Assembly: GCF_003515945.1 (NCBI RefSeq)
Contig: NZ_QWLM01000001.1
Span: 1-64,000, forward strand
From: Dermacoccus abyssi
Lineage (GTDB): Bacteria > Actinomycetota > Actinomycetes > Actinomycetales > Dermatophilaceae
Direction of reading: 5' to 3'
DNA length: 64,000 bases
This document shows, piece by piece, positions 38,608-48,268 of this stretch (the stretch's first letter is position 1; every line of letters starts with the position of its first letter). A program made the position numbers and the translations under genes. Under the pieces are notes generated by a model. The model worked only from the letters and a program-made list of their open reading frames with translations. It was not told the DNA's origin and did no database searches.

Positions 38608-38665
38608 TTCGAACCTGCGCTCCCGCCTCCGGAGGGCGGTGCTCTATCCCCTGAGCTAAGGGGGC
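38594..38665 (-). tRNA. tRNA-Arg (anticodon CCG)
   Basis: A complete 72-nt cloverleaf on the minus strand. Acceptor GCCCCCT/AGGGGGC, D stem GCTC/GAGC, anticodon stem CCGCC/GGCGG with loop CTCCGGA (anticodon CCG), and T stem GCAGG/CCTGC with TTCGAAT. Discriminator A; CCA is not encoded. Reads CGG arginine codons. Confidence 0.95.
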
Positions 38666-38714
38666 GGCGTGCGCCTGAGGCGCGACTGCACACTTTAGCA
38701 GCGTGCAGGGAGCC

Positions 38715-39824
38715 TCACGAACGGTCGTTCCCGAGTGACCCCGCGACCGAGCGAGCGACATCATCGCGCGTCGCCCCACGCAGTCCCGCACGCGCGGCCG
38801 GACGCTGGGTCGCATCAGCCACCTCGCCGACGAGCTCCTCGAGCACGTCCTCGAGGAAGACGACGCCGCTCGTCTCGCCGTCGTCACCGACGACCCGCGC
38901 GAGGTGGGCACCGGAGTGCTGCATCGTGACGAGCACGTCCTCCACCTCGTCCTTGGGCCGCACCGTCGCGAGCGGTCGCACCCGCCGCGGCGGGATCGGC
39001 TCGGTGTACGCCTCGTCCTGCGCGTACAGCACGTCCTTGAGGTGGATGTAGCCGCCGAGGTCACCGCGCACGCTCGTCACCGGGAATCGCGAGAAACCGT
39101 GCTTGGCGACGAGGGCGTCGACGTCCGCAGGCGTCGAGCCGAGACGCAACGTCACGAGGTCGCCGAGAGGAACGGCCACGTCCTGGGCCAGCTTGTCCGT
39201 GAACTCGAGCGCATCGCGAACGCGTCGCTCCTGCTCCGTTTCGAGCAGGCCCTCACGGTGTGACTCCTCGACGATCATCTCGACCTCCTCGGTCGAGAAC
39301 GTCGAGGCGACCTCGTCCTGCGGCTCGATGCCCATCTTGCGCACGATGCCCTTCGAGACCGACTCGAGTACGCGAATGAGCGGACGCAGCGCCTTCGTGA
39401 TGCGCAGCAGCGACGGCGCGAGCAACAGAGCCGCGCGGTCCGGGCCGGCGATGGCGAGGTTCTTCGGCACCATCTCGCCGAGCACGACGTGGAAGTACAC
39501 GACGACGAACAGCGCGAGCAGCAGGCTGACGACGTGCGTCAGCCCGGACGGCAGCCCGGTCGCCTCGAGCGGTCCCACGATGAGATGGTGAATGGCGTCC
39601 TCGGCCACCGCACCCAGGAGCACCGAGCACACCGTGATGCCCAACTGCGAGCACGCGAGCAGGGACGCGACGTTCTCCAGCGCCTCGAGTGAGCGAGCGG
39701 CCCGTTTCGAGCCCTGCTCCGCGAGCGGTTCGAGCTGCGAGCGCCGCGCCGCCATGACGGCGAACTCGGCCCCCACGAAATAGGCGTTGCCGGCGAGCAG
39801 CAACAGCGAGATCCAGAGCATCAT
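38715..39824 (-). CDS. CNNM/CorC-type membrane protein (DUF21-CBS), short paralogue
   Basis: A 369-residue hemolysin-C/CNNM-family protein: N-terminal DUF21 membrane domain (about residues 1-190, SLLLLAGNAYFVGAEFAVMAARRSQLE; VVYFHVVLGEMVPKNLAI), then two CBS domains (about 205-335, VPLGDLVTLRLGSTPADVDALVAKHGFSRFPV). Such proteins are linked to Mg2+/Co2+ efflux. The CorC_HlyC C-terminal domain is missing, unlike its upstream paralogue. ATG 39824 overlaps that paralogue's stop by 4 nt. The pair probably works as a heteromer. Confidence 0.9.
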   Translation of the reverse strand: MMLWISLLLLAGNAYFVGAEFAVMAARRSQLEPLAEQGSKRAARSLEALENVASLLACSQLGITVCSVLLGAVAEDAIHHLIVGPLEATGLPSGLTHVVSLLLALFVVVYFHVVLGEMVPKNLAIAGPDRAALLLAPSLLRITKALRPLIRVLESVSKGIVRKMGIEPQDEVASTFSTEEVEMIVEESHREGLLETEQERRVRDALEFTDKLAQDVAVPLGDLVTLRLGSTPADVDALVAKHGFSRFPVTSVRGDLGGYIHLKDVLYAQDEAYTEPIPPRRVRPLATVRPKDEVEDVLVTMQHSGAHLARVVGDDGETSGVVFLEDVLEELVGEVADATQRPAARAGLRGATRDDVARSVAGSLGNDRS

Positions 39825-41185
39825 CGGGCGTCTCCGTCCACGCGCGTCGAACCGCCGACGACATCACCGACACCAGCGTCGGTGGTCGCGTCCGACATCG
39901 GCGTGAAGCGCACCCGGTTGACGCGGCGACCGTCCATCGACATGACGCGCAGACGCCAGCCGGGCATCGACAGCTCGTCCCCGGCGCGCGGAATCCGTCC
40001 GACCTGCTGCATGACGTAGCCGCCCAGCGTCTCGTAGGCACGATCGTCGGGCACGGGCGCACCGATGCGGTCGGCGACCTCGTCCGGACGCCACAGCCCC
40101 GGCACGGTCCACGATCCGTCGGGCAGGTGACGGCTCGCGTCCTGCAGCTTGTCGTGCTCGTCACTCACCTCGCCGACGATCTCCTCGATGACGTCCTCGA
40201 GCGTCACGACACCCGAGGTGCCCGAGTACTCGTCGACGACGACGGCGAGTTGCAGGCCGGCCCCGCGCAGCAGCACGAGGAGCGGCTCGAGCGTCACCGT
40301 CTCGGGCACGAACGTCGCCTTGACCATGAGGGCGGTGACGGGCACGTCACCGCGGCGCTCGACCGGAACGGCGATGGCCTTCTTGACGTGGACGACGCCG
40401 TCGACGTCGTCCCACCCGTCGCCGAGCACCGGGAAGCGGGAGTGCCCCGTGGAGCGCGCGAGATTCACGACGTCCTCAGCGGTAGCCGAGCGATCGACGG
40501 ACTCGCAACGCACCCGCGGGCTCATGATGTCCGACGCCGTACGCTCACCGAAGTTGAGCGAACGCGTGAGCAAATCGGCCGTGCCCTCCTCGATCGTTCC
40601 CGCCTCGGCGGAGCGACGAACCATCGACGACAGCTCCTGCGGGGTACGTGCCGCGGAGAGTTCCTCCTGCGGTTCGATGCCCATCTTGCGCAGCAGGAGA
40701 TTGGCCGAGCCGTTGAGCAGCGCGATGAGCGGTTTGAAGACGACGGCGAAGATCTGCACGGGTCTGGCGACGACCTTGGCCACCCGAAGCGGCGCCGAGA
40801 TACCGAGGAACTGCGGCACGAGCTCGCCGAAGATCATCGAGAACAGAGCGGCCAGAATCATGGCCAGCGCGGTCGACAACGCGACGGCCGCTCCCCCACT
40901 CACCCCGAGCGCCTCGAGGGGCGTCTCCAACAGGTGACCCAGCGACGGCTCCACGAGGTAACCAAGCAACAGCGTCGTGAGGGTGATACCGACCTGAGCG
41001 GCGGACAGCTGAGTGGAGAGCTTGCGCAACGCGGCGAGAACGGGGCGAGCGCCTTCGTCACCTTCGTCGATGGCGCGCTGGACGGCGTGCCGGTCGAGAG
41101 CGACGAGCGAGAACTCGGTGGCGACGAACAGTGCCGTTCCGAGGGTGAGCAGAACTCCGAGGAGAATCAATATCCACTGCGTCAT
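39821..41185 (-). CDS. CNNM/CorC-type membrane protein (DUF21-CBS-CorC_HlyC)
   Basis: A 454-residue paralogue with all three parts: DUF21 domain (LILLGVLLTLGTALFVATEFSLVALDRHAV; FSMIFGELVPQFLGIS), CBS pair (ASDIMSPRVRCESVDRSATAEDVVNLARSTGHSRFPV) and C-terminal CorC_HlyC (LPDGSWTVPGLWRPDEVADRIG). Probable role in divalent-metal transport or sensing at the membrane. It is the first gene of the overlapping pair and is divergent from kgd. Confidence 0.92.
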   Translation of the reverse strand: MTQWILILLGVLLTLGTALFVATEFSLVALDRHAVQRAIDEGDEGARPVLAALRKLSTQLSAAQVGITLTTLLLGYLVEPSLGHLLETPLEALGVSGGAAVALSTALAMILAALFSMIFGELVPQFLGISAPLRVAKVVARPVQIFAVVFKPLIALLNGSANLLLRKMGIEPQEELSAARTPQELSSMVRRSAEAGTIEEGTADLLTRSLNFGERTASDIMSPRVRCESVDRSATAEDVVNLARSTGHSRFPVLGDGWDDVDGVVHVKKAIAVPVERRGDVPVTALMVKATFVPETVTLEPLLVLLRGAGLQLAVVVDEYSGTSGVVTLEDVIEEIVGEVSDEHDKLQDASRHLPDGSWTVPGLWRPDEVADRIGAPVPDDRAYETLGGYVMQQVGRIPRAGDELSMPGWRLRVMSMDGRRVNRVRFTPMSDATTDAGVGDVVGGSTRVDGDAR

Positions 41186-41363
41186 CAGGGCTTGAAATTA
41201 TCACGGGGCTCATCGTGTTCTCGTCTTCCTGACCCGAACCTCGTAGCGCCCTCTCGCCCGAAGTGGCGCTGCGGGATAGGCTGGTCGTCGTATGCCGTGC
41301 ATCCACCTGCGGCAGCGGCCATCAGGCCCAACCGAACGACGCACATGAAAGAGGCGCATCTGC

Positions 41364-44300
41364 GTGTCATCCCAGTCCCAGAGCTCTGACCTCGAGGCCT
41401 TCGGACCGAACGAGTGGCTCGTCGAAGAGCTTTACGAGCAGTACCGCCAGGACAAGAACTCAGTGGACGCCGCGTGGCAGGAGTTCTTCGCGAACTACCG
41501 CCCCGGCCAGGGCGGCTCGGGTGCCGGCACCTCCAAGTCAGCGACTTCCGACGCGGGCTCCACCGATGCGAAGTCCTCGACGTCCACGAAGTCCGACTCC
41601 GCCAAGGAGAAGACGGAGAAGCCCGCAGCAGCCGAGGCGCCGCGCGACCAGCAGCGCGCCGAGTCGCAGCAGGCGGCCGAGCCCACGAAGGACACCTCCG
41701 ACCAGGGCGCGGACGACAACCAGGGTTCCCAGCAGAAGCTCGACCCCAAGCAGGCGGAGGGCTTCACGCCCCAGCCGACGCCGCGTGACCACGGCGACGC
41801 CTCGGTGGGCGACCTGCCGGAGGCCGAGGACGTCGACACCCCGCTGCGCGGTGTCGCGGCCAAGATCGTGCAGAACATGGAGGCCTCGATCGAGGTCCCG
41901 ACGGCAACGTCCGTGCGCGCGGTGCCGGCCAAGGCCCTCATCGACAACCGCATTGTCATCAACTCGAACCTCGCCCGCGGCCGCGGCGGCAAGGTGAGCT
42001 TCACCCACATCATCGGCTACGCCATCGTCAAGGCGCTGCGCGTCATGCCGGAGATGAACGCCTCCCTCTCGGTCGACGAGAAGGGCAAGCCGCAGCTTCA
42101 CCAGCCGGGGCACGTCAACTTCGGCCTCGCCATCGACCTGCAGAAGCCGGACGGCTCGCGCACCCTCGTCGTGCCCTCGATCAAGGGCGCCGAGCGCATG
42201 AACTTCGCTCAGTTCATGGCCGCTTACGAGGACATGGTCAAGAAGGCCCGCAACAACAAGCTGACGCTCGACGACTACGCCGGCACGACGATCTCGCTGA
42301 CCAACCCGGGCGGCATCGGCACCGTGCACTCGGTACCGCGCCTCATGAAGGGTGCGGGCACGATCATCGGTGTCGGCGCGCTCGACTACCCGGCCGAGTG
42401 GCAGGGCGCGAGCAACGACACGCTCAACCGCAACGCCGTCAGCAAGATCCTGACGCTCACCTCGACCTACGACCACCGCATCATCCAGGGTGCGACGTCG
42501 GGTGAGTTCCTTCGTCAGATCCACCAGCTGCTGCTCGGCGAGCAGGGCTTCTACGACGAGATCTTCGAGTCGCTGCGCATCCCCTACGAGCCGGTGCGTT
42601 GGGTTCAGGACATCTCGGCTAACCACGACGACGACATCAACAAGGTCGCCCGCGTCCAGGAGCTCATCCACGCCTACCGCGTGCGCGGCCACCTCATGGC
42701 CGACACCGACCCGCTGGAGTACAAGCAGCGTCGTCACCCGGACCTCGACATCACGAGCCACGGCCTGACGCTGTGGGATCTCGACCGCACCTTCCCCACG
42801 GGCGGTTTCGGCGGTCAGAACTTCCTCAAGCTGCGCAAGATCCTCGGCATCCTGCGTGACTCGTACTGCCGCACCGTCGGCATCGAGTACATGCACATTC
42901 AGAACCCCGAGGAGCGGGCCTGGATGCAGTCCAAGGTCGAGCTCGCCTACGCGAAGCCGACGCAGGACGAGCAGGAGCGCATCCTGAAGAAGCTCAACCA
43001 GGCCGAGGCCTTCGAGACGTTCCTGCAGACGAAGTTCGTCGGCCAGAAGCGCTTCAGCCTCGAAGGCGGCGAGTCCGTCATCGCCATCCTCGACCGCATC
43101 CTGAGCGAAGCGGCCGAAAACGAGCTGGACGAGGTCGCGATCGGTATGCCGCACCGCGGCCGCCTCAACGTGCTCGCGAACATCGCCGGCAAGTCCTACG
43201 GCCAGATCTTCCGCGAGTTCGAGGGCACGCAGGCCCCCAACTCGGTCCAGGGCTCCGGTGACGTCAAGTACCACCTCGGCACCGAGGGCGAGTTCGTCGC
43301 CGACAGCGGCGCCAAGACGAAGGTCTATCTCGCCGCCAACCCGAGCCACCTCGAGGCCGTCAACCCGGTTCTCGAGGGCATCGCCCGCGCCAAGCAGGAC
43401 CGCATCAACCTCGCCGGCACGGCGTTCACGGTGCTGCCGATCCTGCTGCACGGTGACGCGGCGTTCGCCGGTCAGGGTGTCGTCGCCGAGACGCTCAACC
43501 TGTCGCAGCTTCGTGGCTACCGCACGGGCGGCACGATCCACGTCGTCATCAACAACCAGGTCGGCTTCACCACGGCGCCCAGCGCGTCGCGCAGCTCCAC
43601 CTACTCCACGGACGTCGCGCGCATGGTTCAGGCGCCGATCTTCCACGTCAACGGTGACGATCCCGAGGCCTGCGTCCGCGTGGCCGAGCTGGCGTTCGAG
43701 TACCGCCAGACGTTCAACAAGGACGTTGTCATCGACATGGTCTGCTACCGCCGTCGCGGTCACAACGAAGGTGACGACCCCTCGATGACGCAGCCGCTCA
43801 TGTACAAGCTCATCGAGGCCAAGAAGAGCGTGCGTCGTCTGTACGCCCAGGCTCTCGTCGGGCGTGGCGACATGGACGACGAGCGCGCAGAGCTGCTGCT
43901 CAAGGACTACCAGCAGCAGTTGGAGCGCGTCTTCGTCGAAACGAAGGAAGCCACGAAGCAGGCGAGCCAGGACGCTCCGGCGGCCGACTCCAGCCAGGGC
44001 ACCGACGCCGAGGGCCACGGCGGCCTCGAGCGCCCGTCCGCTCAGCTCGAGGACGACGCGAAGAGCGCCTACTCCTCGGGCCGCTCGTCGGCCATCACCC
44101 AAGCCGCTCTCGAGCGCATCGGTGCGGTCTGGACCAACCCGCCGGAGGGCTTCACGCTCCACCCGAAGCTCAAGCAGCTGCTCGAGCGCCGCACCAAGAT
44201 GGTCGCCGACGGCGGTATCGACTGGTCGATGGGCGAGCTCATCGCGTTCGGTTCGCTGCTCATGGACGGCACGCCGGTGCGTCTGTCCGGTCAGGACACC

Positions 44301-45251
44301 CGCCGCGGCACGTTCGTGCAGCGTCACGCCGTCCTCATCGACAAGCAGAACGGCAACGAGTGGACGCCGCTTCGCTACCTCACCGACGATCAGGCGTGGC
44401 TGTGGATCTACGACTCGATGCTGTCGGAGTTCGCGGCGATGGGCTTCGAGTACGGCTACTCCGTCGAGCGCCCCGACGCGCTCGTGTTGTGGGAGGCCCA
44501 GTTCGGTGACTTCGTCGACGGCGCCCAGACGATCATCGACGAGTTCATCTCGAGCTCGGAGCAGAAGTGGGCGCAGCGCAGTTCCGTCGTCCTGCTCCTG
44601 CCGCACGGCTACGAGGGTCAGGGTCCCGACCACAGCTCGGCGCGCATTGAGCGCTTCCTGCAGCTGTTCGCCGAGGACAACATGACGATCGCCTACCCCT
44701 CGACCCCGGCGTCGTACTTCCACCTCCTGCGTCGTCAGGCATACGCCCGTCCGCGCAAGCCGCTCATCGTCTTCACGCCGAAGCAGCTGCTGCGCGTCAA
44801 GGCCGCCACGAGCTCGCCGGAGGACTTCACGACCGGCCAGTTCGAGCCGGTGCTGAAAGACGCAAAGCAGCTCGACCCGTCCAAGGTCGAGCGCGTGCTG
44901 CTCGCGTCGAGCCGCGTGGTCTACGACCTCGAGGCGGAGCGCGAGAAGCGCGGCGACGAGACGACCGCCATCTTGCGCGTCGAGCAGCTAGCACCGATCC
45001 CGGCCAAGGAGATCGCGGAGGCGATCAAGGAGTACCCGAACGCCGAGATCGTGTGGGTGCAGGACGAGCCGAAGAACCAGGGCGCCTGGCCGTTCATGTT
45101 CTTCAACCTGCCCGACATGCTGGAGGAGCAGGGCGAGACTCGTCGTCTGCGCGTCGTGTCGCGTCCGTCGTCCGCGTCGCCCGCCACGGGTAACAGCAAG
45201 CGTCACGCGGCGCAGCAGGCCGAGCTCGTCGAGCAGGCCTTCACCCGCTGA
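41364..45251 (+). CDS. kgd: multifunctional 2-oxoglutarate dehydrogenase/decarboxylase Kgd
   Basis: A 1295-residue actinobacterial fusion that acts as thiamine-diphosphate 2-oxoglutarate dehydrogenase E1 and succinyltransferase E2. Residues 1-45 are the E1 peptide (EWLVEELYEQYRQDKNSVDAAWQEFF). A disordered Ser/Ala/Lys/Gln linker spans about 50-140. The E2-like acyltransferase core (about 150-400) has DHRIIQGA near 371. The E1 domains fill the rest (HGDAAFAGQGVVAETLNLS; RRRGHNEGDDPS). It lacks a lipoyl domain, so it depends on a shared E2/E3. A regulator such as GarA-type FHA protein is known for homologues. Starts with GTG. Confidence 0.95.
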   Translation: MSSQSQSSDLEAFGPNEWLVEELYEQYRQDKNSVDAAWQEFFANYRPGQGGSGAGTSKSATSDAGSTDAKSSTSTKSDSAKEKTEKPAAAEAPRDQQRAESQQAAEPTKDTSDQGADDNQGSQQKLDPKQAEGFTPQPTPRDHGDASVGDLPEAEDVDTPLRGVAAKIVQNMEASIEVPTATSVRAVPAKALIDNRIVINSNLARGRGGKVSFTHIIGYAIVKALRVMPEMNASLSVDEKGKPQLHQPGHVNFGLAIDLQKPDGSRTLVVPSIKGAERMNFAQFMAAYEDMVKKARNNKLTLDDYAGTTISLTNPGGIGTVHSVPRLMKGAGTIIGVGALDYPAEWQGASNDTLNRNAVSKILTLTSTYDHRIIQGATSGEFLRQIHQLLLGEQGFYDEIFESLRIPYEPVRWVQDISANHDDDINKVARVQELIHAYRVRGHLMADTDPLEYKQRRHPDLDITSHGLTLWDLDRTFPTGGFGGQNFLKLRKILGILRDSYCRTVGIEYMHIQNPEERAWMQSKVELAYAKPTQDEQERILKKLNQAEAFETFLQTKFVGQKRFSLEGGESVIAILDRILSEAAENELDEVAIGMPHRGRLNVLANIAGKSYGQIFREFEGTQAPNSVQGSGDVKYHLGTEGEFVADSGAKTKVYLAANPSHLEAVNPVLEGIARAKQDRINLAGTAFTVLPILLHGDAAFAGQGVVAETLNLSQLRGYRTGGTIHVVINNQVGFTTAPSASRSSTYSTDVARMVQAPIFHVNGDDPEACVRVAELAFEYRQTFNKDVVIDMVCYRRRGHNEGDDPSMTQPLMYKLIEAKKSVRRLYAQALVGRGDMDDERAELLLKDYQQQLERVFVETKEATKQASQDAPAADSSQGTDAEGHGGLERPSAQLEDDAKSAYSSGRSSAITQAALERIGAVWTNPPEGFTLHPKLKQLLERRTKMVADGGIDWSMGELIAFGSLLMDGTPVRLSGQDTRRGTFVQRHAVLIDKQNGNEWTPLRYLTDDQAWLWIYDSMLSEFAAMGFEYGYSVERPDALVLWEAQFGDFVDGAQTIIDEFISSSEQKWAQRSSVVLLLPHGYEGQGPDHSSARIERFLQLFAEDNMTIAYPSTPASYFHLLRRQAYARPRKPLIVFTPKQLLRVKAATSSPEDFTTGQFEPVLKDAKQLDPSKVERVLLASSRVVYDLEAEREKRGDETTAILRVEQLAPIPAKEIAEAIKEYPNAEIVWVQDEPKNQGAWPFMFFNLPDMLEEQGETRRLRVVSRPSSASPATGNSKRHAAQQAELVEQAFTR

Positions 45252-45263
45252 TCGCTCAGCACT

Positions 45264-45305
45264 GACGAGAGCGGCGTCGCCCTTCGGGGCGGCGCCGCTC
45301 TCGTC
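45264..45305 (+). terminator. kgd terminator
   Basis: A 13-bp stem GACGAGAGCGGCG (45264-45276) / CGCCGCTCTCGTC (45293-45305) with further inner pairing begins 12 bp after the kgd stop. Confidence 0.85.
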
Positions 45306-45357
45306 GTCCGCGGACGTGCCGCCAGCGCGCCGGGCGACAGCGGGAAGGGCGTGACGA

Positions 45358-45363
45358 TAAGCT
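45358..45363 (+). promoter_or_regulatory. -10 element of a probable leaderless promoter (DUF6104 gene)
   Basis: TAAGCT sits exactly 6 nt before GTG 45370 and no Shine-Dalgarno sequence is present between them. Confidence 0.55.
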
Positions 45364-45369
45364 GCCCAC

Positions 45370-45549
45370 GTGTATTTCACGGATCGAGGCATCGAGGAAC
45401 TCGCCCATCGGCGCGGCGAAGAAGAGGTGACGTTCGAGTGGCTGGCCGACCAGCTGCGAACGTTCGTCGACCTCAACCCCGAGTTCGAGATCCCGGTCGA
45501 GCGCCTGGCCACGTGGCTGGCGCGCCTCGACGATGACGACGACGAATGA
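45370..45549 (+). CDS. DUF6104 small conserved protein (59 aa)
   Basis: A 59-residue protein, too short for usual cut-offs, reading from GTG: YFTDRGIEELAHRRGEEEV, then TFEWLADQLRTFVDLNP and VERLATWLARLDDDDDE. This matches the actinobacterial DUF6104 family almost along its whole length. The end is strongly acidic. Function unknown. It follows kgd's terminator, has a leaderless-type promoter and overlaps the GDSL hydrolase gene by 4 nt (ATGA). Confidence 0.85.
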   Translation: MYFTDRGIEELAHRRGEEEVTFEWLADQLRTFVDLNPEFEIPVERLATWLARLDDDDDE

Positions 45550-46223
45550 GTGAAGGCGAAGACACCGTGGCATACCCGCACGAAGGCAGCGAACCGCAGT
45601 TCCGGCCGAGCGCCGACTTCCAGGTCACCGAGGGCGATCGGCGGATCGGCCTGTGCTTCGTCGGGGACAGCTACGTCAACGGCTACGGCGACCCCAAGGC
45701 CCTCGGGTGGGTCTCGCGCGTCGTGGCGCGCACCCCGCGCGACGGCTCGGCGCTGACGACGTACAACCTGGGTGTGCGCGGCGAGAGCTCCTCCGACGTC
45801 CTCGCCCGCTGGCGCAGCGAAACGGCCCTGCGGTGGAAGAACTGCAACGAGCGACGCCTCGTCATCGGTTTCGGTACGAACGATGTCGCGCAGGGCATGA
45901 CGACGGCCCGCTCGCGCCTCAACCTCGCCAACATCCTCGACGACGCGTCGACGAACGGCATCGCGACGTTCGTCGTCGGCCCGCCGCCCACGAGCGACCC
46001 CGAGCTCAACGCGAAGCTCGAACTGCTCGTCGACGCTCACGCCGACGTCTGCGCGCGCCGCGGCGTCACCTACGTCGACTGCTTCCGCCCACTGCTGGGG
46101 CACGACCAGTGGCAGTCCGACCTCGCCGCGAGCGACGGATACCACCCCGGCCAGGCGGGCTACGGCCTCATGGCTTGGCTCGTCCTCCACGCGGGGTGGC
46201 AGGACTGGCTGAGCCTTCCCTAG
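45546..46223 (+). CDS. SGNH/GDSL-family hydrolase
   Basis: A 225-residue esterase-type protein. Block I is CFVGDSYVNGYG (nucleophile Ser), block III is GFGTNDVA (Asn), and block V DGYHPGQAGY supplies Asp and His. Without a signal peptide it is probably cytoplasmic. Substrate unknown; family members include lysophospholipases and carbohydrate esterases. Translation is coupled to DUF6104 through the 4-nt overlap. Confidence 0.88.
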   Translation: MSEGEDTVAYPHEGSEPQFRPSADFQVTEGDRRIGLCFVGDSYVNGYGDPKALGWVSRVVARTPRDGSALTTYNLGVRGESSSDVLARWRSETALRWKNCNERRLVIGFGTNDVAQGMTTARSRLNLANILDDASTNGIATFVVGPPPTSDPELNAKLELLVDAHADVCARRGVTYVDCFRPLLGHDQWQSDLAASDGYHPGQAGYGLMAWLVLHAGWQDWLSLP

Positions 46224-46514
46224 TCCTGTCTTCAGGCGCGCCTACCTCGCAAGCTCGGTAGCCTCGCTCGGTGCGACAGGCCTTCGGGCCTCACGCTTCA
46301 CGCGCTCGGGTCTGTGGTGCCTTCACGAACCCGCGTGGGACAAGGAATCCGCATGACCATCCGATGTTGCCTTCAAAACGAGGCACCAGTGCCCACATGC
46401 CCGCTCAACATCGGGATGGGCCCGGCGAACTCCAGGGGCGCGAGCGTGCCTGAACGGCTGTCGCACCGAGCCGGGCCCCCTCGGGGCCTGGCCGGAAGAC
46501 GGCCGGAAGGAGGG
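46224..46514. other. gene-free 291-bp spacer between convergent genes
   Basis: No supported gene. It contains extragenic-repeat-like sequence: ACCTCGCAAGCTCGG (46244-46258), also present exactly at 38488-38502, an AGGCCT...AGGCCT-type hairpin near 46268-46282, and GGGCCTGGCCG (46484-46494), also found at 30248-30258. It probably serves as terminator space for the two convergent genes. Confidence 0.45.
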
Positions 46515-47978
46515 TCAGTACGCGCCGTCCCTCGCGAGCACTGCGCAGACGGTCTTGAAGAGAATGACGAGGTCGCCGGAGAGCGACCAGTTCTCGACGT
46601 AGTAGAGGTCCTTGCGGACCGATTCTTCCCAGGAGAGGTTGGAGCGTCCGCCGACCTGCCAGGGGCCGGTGATACCCGGCTTCACGTTGAGGCGGCGGTG
46701 GACGTGCGTCTCGTACTCGTCGACCTCTTGCGGCAGTGGCGGGCGCGGCCCGACGAGGGACATGGAACCGGCGACGACGTCGAACAGCTGGGGCAGTTCG
46801 TCGAGGCTGTAGCGGCGCAGGACGTTGCCAACGCGGGTGATGCGTGGGTCGTCCTTCATCTTGAACAGCAGGCCGGAGCCCTCGTTCTGGGCTCGCAGTG
46901 CGGCGAGGCGCGCTTCGGCGTCCACCACCATGGAACGGAACTTCGTCATCTTGAACGGGGAGCCGTTGACGCCGACGCGTGTCTGACGGAAGAAGATGGG
47001 CCCCGGGCTGTCGAGGCGCACGGCCAGAGCGATGAGCAGGAGCAGCGGCGAGAGCAGGAGCAGCATGCCAATGGCGACGACGACGTCGAAGAGTCGCTTG
47101 AGCGAGTACTTGAGGCCGCTGTAGCGCGGCATCTCGACGCTCATGAGCGGCAGGCCCTCGATCGGACGCCAGTGGATGCGCGGGCCCGCGACATCCGTCA
47201 TACGGCTCGCGAGCGCCAGACGAATGTCGGTGTCCTCGAGTTGCCACCCGAGTTCGCGAAGCTGCTTGCGGTTGACGCGGTTGTGACCCGCGACGATGAC
47301 CATCGACGCGTGGTGGCTGTGCACAGCCGGCACAACATCGGCCAGCCCACCGATCTGCGGCACCACCAGTCCGTTGGCCAACTCGAAGGTCGGAACATCG
47401 TGAGTCTCGGTGGCCACCCCGCGCACGACGAGGCCGGCTTCGGGGTTACGGGTGATGCCCTCGGCGACGTAGCGAACCTCCTGCGGCGAGCCGACGACGA
47501 TGACGCCGTCGACGAGCCGGAAACGACGGCGCCGTTGCACGATCCAGCGCCGGACGAGCGCACGCTCGATGAGGAGCAGTACGAGCCCGAGTGGGAGTGC
47601 GATGGCGAGGAAGCCTCGCGCCACCTGGAGACGAAGTAACTCACTGACGATGGCGAGCGCGCCGAACGTACCGAACGTCGCTCGGACGATGCCCCGGTAC
47701 TCGTCGGAGCCGATGGCCAGGGCGTCGACGTGGTAGGCCTGGTTCCACTGGAGCGCCGCGACCCATCCCACGACGAGGCTGACAACGACGGCGACATACA
47801 GCTTGAACTGACCGTCGACCGCTGCGAGGGACGTCTCGGCCGTCCAGAATCGTGCGAAGAAGGCTGCCACCACACTGAACGTCACGACGGCGAGGTCGAG
47901 AACGAACAGGACGAGCACGATCTTGCGTCGCCAGTCGCTTCGCGGGGAAGCTCCCTGCTTCGCGGTCGGTGTCGTCAT
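46515..47978 (-). CDS. polyprenyl-phosphate sugar-1-phosphate transferase
   Basis: A 487-residue exopolysaccharide-type polyprenyl glycosylphosphotransferase. The N-terminal half has about four membrane helices (IVLVLFVLDLAVVTFSVVAAFFARF first) and a CoA-binding-like domain (VDGVIVVGSPQEVRYVAEGI). The C-terminal Bac_transf domain starts KRLFDVVVAIGMLLLLSPLLLL and has SLDELPQLFDVVAGSMSLVGPRP. It initiates a surface polysaccharide, but no other glycan genes lie alongside, so it may be an orphan. ATG 47978 is a best guess; the GAGGA upstream is rather far. Confidence 0.9.
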   Translation of the reverse strand: MTTPTAKQGASPRSDWRRKIVLVLFVLDLAVVTFSVVAAFFARFWTAETSLAAVDGQFKLYVAVVVSLVVGWVAALQWNQAYHVDALAIGSDEYRGIVRATFGTFGALAIVSELLRLQVARGFLAIALPLGLVLLLIERALVRRWIVQRRRRFRLVDGVIVVGSPQEVRYVAEGITRNPEAGLVVRGVATETHDVPTFELANGLVVPQIGGLADVVPAVHSHHASMVIVAGHNRVNRKQLRELGWQLEDTDIRLALASRMTDVAGPRIHWRPIEGLPLMSVEMPRYSGLKYSLKRLFDVVVAIGMLLLLSPLLLLIALAVRLDSPGPIFFRQTRVGVNGSPFKMTKFRSMVVDAEARLAALRAQNEGSGLLFKMKDDPRITRVGNVLRRYSLDELPQLFDVVAGSMSLVGPRPPLPQEVDEYETHVHRRLNVKPGITGPWQVGGRSNLSWEESVRKDLYYVENWSLSGDLVILFKTVCAVLARDGAY

Positions 47979-48268
47979 GGTGGTGTCAGGATTCCTCGGT
48001 CGGCCTGGGAGAAGTTGTGGGGCACGAAGCATCTTAGCGCTCACTATGCGACTCGACCTATTCCTGAATTCGAGCCACGGCGAACGCCTTGGCGGGGCCG
48101 CAAACACGACCTGAACCAGCGTTTAACGCAGGCTGGGGCGGCGTCCAGCCCAAAAAGGTCACGATCGGGAACACAAATGCGCGTAGTTCTTCCACGGCGC
48201 CAAACCGGGTGGCACTCTTAACCCACAACTGGGACGAGCGACTCGTCCCGTCCGCGGAAGGATCCTCC

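Noticed and set aside
41538-44723. Long open frame antisense to kgd
   Set aside because: Kgd homology is continuous on the plus strand; the antisense product is Arg/Val/Asp-rich without motifs.
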